Shown piece by piece: positions 58,009 through 64,000 of a stretch of 64,000 nt of DNA. The position numbers and the translations under genes were made by a program. Source of the DNA: Allacma fusca (taxonomy: Eukaryota > Arthropoda > Collembola > Symphypleona > Sminthuridae). Below the pieces are notes generated by a model, which saw only the letters and a list, made by a program, of their open reading frames with translations, had not been told where the DNA came from and ran no database searches. The stretch spans positions 46,239,067 through 46,303,066 of the forward strand of contig OX359245.1 in assembly GCA_947179485.1 (NCBI GenBank), written 5' to 3'. Position 1 is the stretch's first letter. Every line of letters starts with the position of its first letter.

Positions 58009-58348
58009 TGAGATGTATGTACCTAAAGCATAGCATTCCATTGTATGTATATGTATTTAATTGTGTATGAAGCTCAAAGTCCATTGATTAAAAGGACCAA
58101 AGTCCATTCATTAAAGGATCAAAGTCCACCTATAATTGGACTTTGATCCCATTAAAAACTCATCAATACTATACTAATTTGTCACTCCTCAAGTATAAAA
58201 AGGGGCCTAAAAAGCCTGAATAAATACAGTCTTCTGTGACAATTATAAGAACAAAAACCACTTGTAGTTGTCTCCAAATTTATTTTTCACACATACTCAG
58301 CATAATCATCAATCTCACTTTCAAACCCAAAAACCACTTTTACTCTCA
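58009..58348 (+). repeat. 5' LTR of copia-type element
   Basis: Proposed 340-bp LTR beginning TGAGA and ending TCTCA. It contains TATAAAA at 58194-58200, AATAAA at 58219-58224, and upstream three direct copies of CAAAGTCCA (58075-58130) with an inverted GGACTTTGATC. The 3' LTR lies outside the window, so the ends are inferred from the TG...CA rule and the adjacent primer-binding site. Confidence 0.7.
58194..58224 (+). promoter_or_regulatory. LTR TATA box and polyadenylation signal
   Basis: TATAAAAAGGGG followed 25 bases later by AATAAA. This is the compact arrangement expected for the U3/R boundary of a short LTR. Confidence 0.65.
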
Positions 58349-58363
58349 TGGTAGCATAGAGCG
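58349..58363 (+). other. Primer-binding site
   Basis: TGGTAGCATAGAGCG directly after the LTR. The first eight bases are complementary to the ...TGCTACCA 3' end found in initiator Met tRNA of animals, and it resembles TGGTATCAGAGC of many copia-type elements. The tRNA identity is tentative. Confidence 0.55.
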
Positions 58364-58532
58364 TCGGTTCGATTGAAAACATTGGACTTAACTCTGAGAT
58401 TGCCTGAGACTAATCCCGTGTCAACTCATTACTACTAATTACACTATTACAGGTTCCATCGAGTAATTACACACACAGTCAGCCCAACACACAAGAACCA
58501 GCCTACCAGCCCAAAAGTATCCAACAAGGCAT

Positions 58533-58650
58533 AAAAACCATATAGGGGCGAAGATCAAACCGGAGAAATATCCAAACCATATAGGGGCAAAGATTCAAAC
58601 CGGGAGAAATATCCAAACCATATAGGGGCGAAGATTCAACTTGGAGGGGC
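58533..58650 (+). repeat. Three-copy tandem repeat in copia leader
   Basis: About 40-bp unit AACCATATAGGGGCGAAGAT + TCAAACCGGGAGAAATATCC, three times with small changes, in the untranslated leader just before the Gag start. It could be a packaging or RNA structural element. Confidence 0.85.
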
Positions 58651-58720
58651 AAGACTATACTTTCAAGGCACTACCAAATTGTAAAGGGGCGAAGCGGAAC
58701 TACTGAGGACACCAACCAAC

Positions 58721-61700
58721 ATGCAGAAACGTACAGAACTTACGCAAATTGAAAAATTAAACGCATCAAACTATTTAACTTGGAAGTTAATGGTTTCAAC
58801 CATCCTACGAGCTAGTGGCCATTGGAACGTTACAGCCGGAACCGAGGGGCGACCTGACGAAATCGATGAACCAGATGAAGCTGCCGCTTGGGATAAGAGG
58901 GATGTAGAGGCCATGTCCATGATCCTTCCCACACTGGAGAAACGGCAGCTGATTCACGTGGCCCACTGCCAAACATCATGTGAGGTCTGGGATAGGTTGG
59001 AAAACTTAAATTCAGATTACTCCATCTTGAACAAACAACAAACACTGGCAAAATTCCTAAATTATGAGATCGGACAAGATCAGCTCCTGGTCGACGCCTA
59101 CATGGAGCTTGAGGAAATTTGGAGATCTTTACTGGATATAGGAGTCTCCATGGATGAATCCACAGTTGTAACCAAGATTACCAACTGTATGCCAGAGAAA
59201 TATAATGCCTTCAAAAAGGCATGGGACTCGGTGGCTCCAAGCTCCCAAACTATGGCACAACTACTAGTCAGACTAAAAAAGGAAGATTTGGAGCACATCA
59301 ACACAAGGAAGGGTGAGAAAGTTACTAATGCTAAAGCTTTTCACACAGATCAGGTTAAGACGCCACATCAGGCAGGAACCTGGAAAGACCAGCAGCAACA
59401 GAAAAGGCAGATCAAATGCTATAATTGCGGTAAAATTGGTCATATAAAACGAGATTGCCGATCAGCACAAAAGGTAAATACAGACCATGGAAACAGATCG
59501 GGACAACCAAAGGCCTTCATGGGGAAAGGATCAATTCAACCTCCCCTGGATATTGAATGGATATCAGACTCTGGGTCAACGGGACACATTTGTGGAGATA
59601 TCCGGATGTTCTCATCATTTGAGACATTTCAAGAACCGCACCCAGTCTACCTTACAACTCGCAATTCAGTAAATGCGGAAGGTAAAGGTACTGTGACGGT
59701 TAAAGCAGCTATTGGTACTCATTGGGAGACCATGGAAATAAGGGATGTACTATTCATCCCAGGCGCTGCTAATCTCTTTTCCGAATTTAGAATGGCAAAA
59801 GAGGGATACAAAATTGTACGTGACGAGATTGGGGTGAAGTACTACCGAGATCGGAGTTTGGGACCCTCGGCAGAACAAAATGATGAAGGCCTGTATATAA
59901 TGAAATTTCGCCCCATAAGTCAAAAAACCCACGCCATGATGGCGGAACCAAGGATGTCAAACCTATGGCATCGACGGTTGAATCACATCAATACGATGTA
60001 TATTCAAGAAACCGTACGAAAGGGTGCAGTCACGGGCATTGCCCTGGACGATGTCCAGGATAGGATTCATTGTGAATCCTGTGAAATCGGGAAACAAACC
60101 CGAAAACCGTTTCCCCGGAAACAGACACCGAGATCAACTAAAATAGGTGAAGTAATTCACGCAGACCTTGCAGGAAAAATGCCAGTTCCCACAATAGGAG
60201 GAGCTAACTTTTTTCTCCTAATCAAAGATGAGGCTACAGGTTTTCGAATGGCTTATTTTCAAAAAAGGAAGAATGAAACTGCCGAAAATCTTATGGAATT
60301 TATAAGATTCATCGAAACCCAGACGGGTACCAAGGTAAGAAAATTTGTCTCTGACAACGGGACTGAATTCGTAAATCTAAAACTCGAACTATTCTTCTCC
60401 GAACGAGGCATTATTCACCAAACAAGTGCACCATATTGCCCCGAATCTAATGGTCGAATTGACCGAGAAATCCGGACAATCAGAGATTGCGCCAGGACCA
60501 TAATCCTAGAAGCAGGTGTTCCCGAATACCTATGGGGAGAAGCAGTAGCAACCACCGTTTACATACACAACAGAGTACTTGATAAACAAAGCGAAGATAA
60601 GACTGCCTTCGAGAAATTATTTGGGAGAAAACCATCGCTAGATCATCTGCGTATGTTTGGAAGCACAGCATATGTTCATATCCCGGATGCAAAAAGAACC
60701 ACCTTTGATCCAAAAGGTGCCAAATACATTATGGTGGGATACCCTGCTTTTGGTAGAAAATATCGACTTTATAACGAAAAAAATCACCAGATCATAGAAG
60801 CTAGAGATGTAAAATTCCACGAAGACCTATCTAATCAAGGAAGCATCCCTGTTACCAACAACAACGAAAATATAAGTTCAGACAGTGCAGCGACTGGGAC
60901 TAGTACTAGTAATAACGAAAATACAGTAGCACCAGCCTCAGGCTATAATAGCGACAATGATTCCGGATCCGACAGCGTCTACCCAGAAGACTACCTTACA
61001 GAAGACGAATTCCTGTTGACAAATGACGAATCAGAAACTGGAAAAACAATTTCAAGTAAAAACCCGCCTAAACCAGGACTCCTGAACAAACTGAACCCTA
61101 AAAACCTGTTCGACAAAACAAGGTTAAGAGATAGGTTCACATTGCAACCACCCAACAGATACCAAGCACTTTTTAGTAACAGCAATCAAGAACCAAATAA
61201 TTACGAAGAATCACAACAAGCTCCTGATAAGAACAAATGGCTCGAAGCCATGAATCAAGAAATGAACAGCCATGAACAAAATAACACCTGGAACTTGGTA
61301 CCTAAACCGAAAAATACCAAAATTCTTGACAGTCGCTGGGTATATAAAATAAAGCAGAATACCAACGGAACAGACCAACTTTACAAAGCAAGACTAGTAA
61401 TAAAAGGATATCGGCAAAAATATGGTATTGATTACCTAGAAACATTTGCCTCTGTATGCCGGTATGAGTCAATCAGACTACTTCTATGTCTCGCTACCAT
61501 GTTTAATATGGTAATGCAACAATTTGACGTTAAAACAGCCTTCCTATACCGAGACCTGGAAGAAGATATTTATATGAGACAACCCGATGGATTCTCAAAT
61601 GGAGATGAGAACCTTGTTTGTAAACTTAACAAAAGTTTGTATGGACTCAAACAATCGCCAAGATGTTGGAATCAAAAATTCACCAAATTCCTGAGCGATT

Positions 61701-63697
61701 TTAATTTACAAAGAACCTCATGTGACCACAGTGTTTACGTTGGAACAATCAAGAACAGAATCGTATACTTGGCCTTATACGTGGATGACGGACTTATTAT
61801 CTCAGAAAATAACGAGGCTATCTCTCAAGTTATCAATGAAATACAAAAACTGTTTGAAATCAAAACTGGAGATGTAAGTACATACGTTGGACTAGACATA
61901 CGACATGAAGCAAGAACTGGAACAATCAATATTGCCCAAACTGCATATATCAAATCCTTGTTGGAAAATTACAACATGGCAGATTGTAAAATAGCCAACG
62001 TACCAATGCAACCCAATTTGGATCTGGTTCCGAGTCTACAACCACATGAATCATTGCCATACAGGCAACTCATTGGCTCACTCCTATTTTTGCCTAAATG
62101 TACTCGCCCTGACATCTCTTATGCAGTCTCTAAGTTATCTCAATTTCTACACGCCTTCGACAACAGCCACTGGATAGCAGCCAAATACACCTTGAGGTAC
62201 TTGAAAGGAACCATGCACCTCAGTATAAAGTATAAACAGAACCCCAACTCTGAACTTATTGGATACTCTGACTCGGATTACGCTGGAGATAAACTTCAAA
62301 GGAAATCAACCAGCGGATATGTATTCTTATTGGGAAATGGAGCTATAAGTTGGTCCAGCCAAAAACAGCCTGTCGTGGCTGTATCATCAACAGAAACGGA
62401 ATTTATAGCCCTAGCTTCAGCAGCTAGGGAATCCACATGGCTCCGAAGATTTTTGGTTGAACTAGGTCATCCCATGGCATCACCGATACCAATTTGGGTT
62501 GATAACCAAAGCACGATTAGACTTGCCAAGAATCCAGAAATGCACAATCGTACAAAGCATATAGATGTACGTTATCATTTTACAAGAGACTTGGTAACAA
62601 CTAATGAAATCCGAGTAGAATACGTACCTACACATGATCAACTAGCTGATGGATTAACAAAACCACTATCCCGAACAAAACTTCTGGAATCAAGGGAAGG
62701 ATTAGGAATGACATCAACTGAAGAAATAAACCCAAAGAAAACATGGACATCCACAACTTACTTATCTATATGGACAGCTATCATTACCATTATATCCCTC
62801 CCAACCTTGGCATTTTCAAAAAACACAAATAAGACAACTCTAATACCCCCAGCAAACAATCAACAACTAAGCTCAATATGGTTTTCAATAACTCCAACAA
62901 ACAACCAACAACTAATCTCGATATGGTCTTTATTTTTGCTAATCATATTGATTCCCATAAATATAAGAGCCGCTCAACAAGAAGAAATCCAGATACTTTG
63001 GCGAAAAAGTGAAAACCAAATCACAACAGGACATACTCAGGTAGCTCTGGCAATAAAATTTATAAGTCCATGCGAAATACTAACGCAGGACAAAATTGAC
63101 TCAGGACTACTCCCATTTGCAAAAGAACAATGTACCCAAATGTATAACGATATAATTATCCGACAACTGGAACTAATGTGTCCTACCAAATATAAACACA
63201 AAAATTTAATAAGAGAAAAACGTGTTGTAGAACGAGCAATAAATCTTGCCATAGTTGGAATTTCTGCAATCATTGTAGCATGTATGGGTCTAGGAGTTTT
63301 TGGACATACAGCGTACACATCAAATCAATATCTAAGCCCAGGTGCGTATGATCAAATGATCGCGGATCACCGCAACGAAATACGGAAACTAGAACAAAGG
63401 TACCTCCAAAACTCGGAAGCAATTAAACGACTTCAGCAAGATTTTAAAACTGCCATGGATAGCTTGTCAATGCATCAAAAGGACTTCGACGAAATTAAAA
63501 AAACACTGATAAGCACTAACTACGCTATCTCATTTATAACCAATCGATTAATGATTGGAAGAGACATAATTAAAGAAACACATCGGGACTGGGAGAATGG
63601 AAACATTAATCCAAATTTCTTTGACCCAAAATTTCTTGATTCCAAAATTTGCCAACCACCTAACTACTGTCCTGAAGGAAAACCCCAACAATGCTAA
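58721..63697 (+). CDS. Copia Gag-Pol polyprotein with env-like C-terminal extension
   Basis: 1658 codons. Gag 1-230 starts L-N-A-S-N-Y-L-T-W-K and ends in a CCHC knuckle (C233, C236, H241, C246). Protease D283-S-G. The integrase zinc motif uses H417, H422, C451 and C454; the core has D482 and D545, but residue 581, at the expected DD35E spacing, is Asp instead of Glu. The reverse transcriptase has D936 and Y1020-V-D-D. RNase H has D1184, E1227, D1261 and D1310. The usual copia end (L-T-K-P-L, 1313-1317) is passed. The frame then runs through two membrane segments (1344-1366 and 1398-1416), R-E-K-R (1498-1501), a hydrophobic stretch (1507-1528), a predicted coiled coil (1545-1605) and Cys residues to TAA. 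ATG 58721 starts the conserved Gag. Confidence 0.92.
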   Translation: MQKRTELTQIEKLNASNYLTWKLMVSTILRASGHWNVTAGTEGRPDEIDEPDEAAAWDKRDVEAMSMILPTLEKRQLIHVAHCQTSCEVWDRLENLNSDYSILNKQQTLAKFLNYEIGQDQLLVDAYMELEEIWRSLLDIGVSMDESTVVTKITNCMPEKYNAFKKAWDSVAPSSQTMAQLLVRLKKEDLEHINTRKGEKVTNAKAFHTDQVKTPHQAGTWKDQQQQKRQIKCYNCGKIGHIKRDCRSAQKVNTDHGNRSGQPKAFMGKGSIQPPLDIEWISDSGSTGHICGDIRMFSSFETFQEPHPVYLTTRNSVNAEGKGTVTVKAAIGTHWETMEIRDVLFIPGAANLFSEFRMAKEGYKIVRDEIGVKYYRDRSLGPSAEQNDEGLYIMKFRPISQKTHAMMAEPRMSNLWHRRLNHINTMYIQETVRKGAVTGIALDDVQDRIHCESCEIGKQTRKPFPRKQTPRSTKIGEVIHADLAGKMPVPTIGGANFFLLIKDEATGFRMAYFQKRKNETAENLMEFIRFIETQTGTKVRKFVSDNGTEFVNLKLELFFSERGIIHQTSAPYCPESNGRIDREIRTIRDCARTIILEAGVPEYLWGEAVATTVYIHNRVLDKQSEDKTAFEKLFGRKPSLDHLRMFGSTAYVHIPDAKRTTFDPKGAKYIMVGYPAFGRKYRLYNEKNHQIIEARDVKFHEDLSNQGSIPVTNNNENISSDSAATGTSTSNNENTVAPASGYNSDNDSGSDSVYPEDYLTEDEFLLTNDESETGKTISSKNPPKPGLLNKLNPKNLFDKTRLRDRFTLQPPNRYQALFSNSNQEPNNYEESQQAPDKNKWLEAMNQEMNSHEQNNTWNLVPKPKNTKILDSRWVYKIKQNTNGTDQLYKARLVIKGYRQKYGIDYLETFASVCRYESIRLLLCLATMFNMVMQQFDVKTAFLYRDLEEDIYMRQPDGFSNGDENLVCKLNKSLYGLKQSPRCWNQKFTKFLSDFNLQRTSCDHSVYVGTIKNRIVYLALYVDDGLIISENNEAISQVINEIQKLFEIKTGDVSTYVGLDIRHEARTGTINIAQTAYIKSLLENYNMADCKIANVPMQPNLDLVPSLQPHESLPYRQLIGSLLFLPKCTRPDISYAVSKLSQFLHAFDNSHWIAAKYTLRYLKGTMHLSIKYKQNPNSELIGYSDSDYAGDKLQRKSTSGYVFLLGNGAISWSSQKQPVVAVSSTETEFIALASAARESTWLRRFLVELGHPMASPIPIWVDNQSTIRLAKNPEMHNRTKHIDVRYHFTRDLVTTNEIRVEYVPTHDQLADGLTKPLSRTKLLESREGLGMTSTEEINPKKTWTSTTYLSIWTAIITIISLPTLAFSKNTNKTTLIPPANNQQLSSIWFSITPTNNQQLISIWSLFLLIILIPINIRAAQQEEIQILWRKSENQITTGHTQVALAIKFISPCEILTQDKIDSGLLPFAKEQCTQMYNDIIIRQLELMCPTKYKHKNLIREKRVVERAINLAIVGISAIIVACMGLGVFGHTAYTSNQYLSPGAYDQMIADHRNEIRKLEQRYLQNSEAIKRLQQDFKTAMDSLSMHQKDFDEIKKTLISTNYAISFITNRLMIGRDIIKETHRDWENGNINPNFFDPKFLDSKICQPPNYCPEGKPQQC

Positions 63698-64000
63698 CTA
63701 TCTGAAAATAAAGATATCCTATACATGGATTTCTCAATACCATATATATCAAAAGATAATATATTGGTGGAAGCAGACCCGTTTAACTTCATGATGAAGA
63801 CAGAAAATGATACATGTAAGCTTGTGTACACCGGACCAGTAAATGCCATCATACAACTAGGAACCAACTGTGTGTTCGACACCGATTGAGAATATTCAAA
63901 AAATTCAAAACTAGTTCTTCCAAAATCCGATCACTGTCTTCCCAAAGAAGCAATACAAGGAAAGGTATATTATACAGTAAAAGAATGCAGACCCAGTTAC
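62708..64000 (+). other. Envelope-like segment after copia pol, with two in-frame stops
   Basis: First Met after RNase H is at 62708. Visible in order: a hydrophobic segment, a second one followed by R-A-A (possible signal cleavage), a short Cys-bearing domain, the dibasic R-E-K-R, a hydrophobic Gly/Ala/Ile-rich stretch, a heptad-rich region and a Cys-rich ectodomain. This resembles class I-type fusion glycoproteins in layout only; no named family is recognised. The frame is interrupted by TAA 63695-63697 and TGA 63887-63889 but is otherwise open in the same register, with Cys-containing sequence, up to the window end. This copy could therefore not give a full product without readthrough. Confidence 0.65.

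Larger units (their letters stand above)
58009..64000 (+). mobile_element. Ty1/copia LTR retrotransposon with env-like extension (runs off the window)
   Basis: 5' LTR, primer-binding site, leader with tandem repeats, one long Gag-Pol frame in copia order (Gag, protease, integrase, reverse transcriptase, RNase H), then an envelope-like segment in the same frame. The 3' part and second LTR are outside the window. Confidence 0.9.

Overview
The window looks like a piece of an AT-rich arthropod genome. It has short phase-conserved introns, lineage-specific seven-helix chemoreceptor genes, TATA-driven small secreted peptide genes, and many transposons of several classes (LINE, copia LTR, DIRS, Helitron, hAT, pogo and Tc1 types). 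A springtail or another basal hexapod is plausible, but the species cannot be named from sequence alone. There is one 200-base assembly gap (41427-41626).

Layout. 899-2487 (+) is a three-exon chemoreceptor gene that splices to 385 codons. 2710-3505 is a pogo/Tigger-like element with TA target duplication. 3789-4759 holds head-to-tail Helitron-type units. 6907-13055 is a full-length LINE (ORF1 plus ORF2) bounded by a 12-bp duplication. 15820-16570 has dispersed TGCAAAAT repeats, and 17770-18540 is a 34-bp minisatellite.

From about 20.9 to 57 kb the window is a set of old segmental duplications. Each unit carries some of: a minus-strand chemoreceptor copy, a minus-strand small secreted peptide gene, and shared non-coding blocks. 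Four peptide copies (22.7, 28.4, 43.4 and 51.3 kb) have intact frames with an identical 65-bp intron. Of the four minus-strand chemoreceptor copies only 53254-55500 is intact; those at 21.0, 23.4-24.6 and 35.8-37.5 kb are pseudogenes. Into these units were inserted a DIRS-type retrotransposon (29244-33992), two Helitron helicase remnants, a nest of two hAT elements inside a short inverted-repeat element (45790-48947), a Tc1 remnant beside the gap, and a hAT-like MITE (52043-52531).

The right end (about 58009-64000, running off the window) is a Ty1/copia-type LTR retrotransposon. Its 1658-codon Gag-Pol frame continues past RNase H into an envelope-like segment: membrane segments, an R-x-K-R cleavage motif, a hydrophobic stretch, a predicted coiled coil and cysteines. 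This env-like pol extension, the small secreted peptide family and the unusual ORF1-TGA-ORF2 layout of the LINE are the most interesting points.
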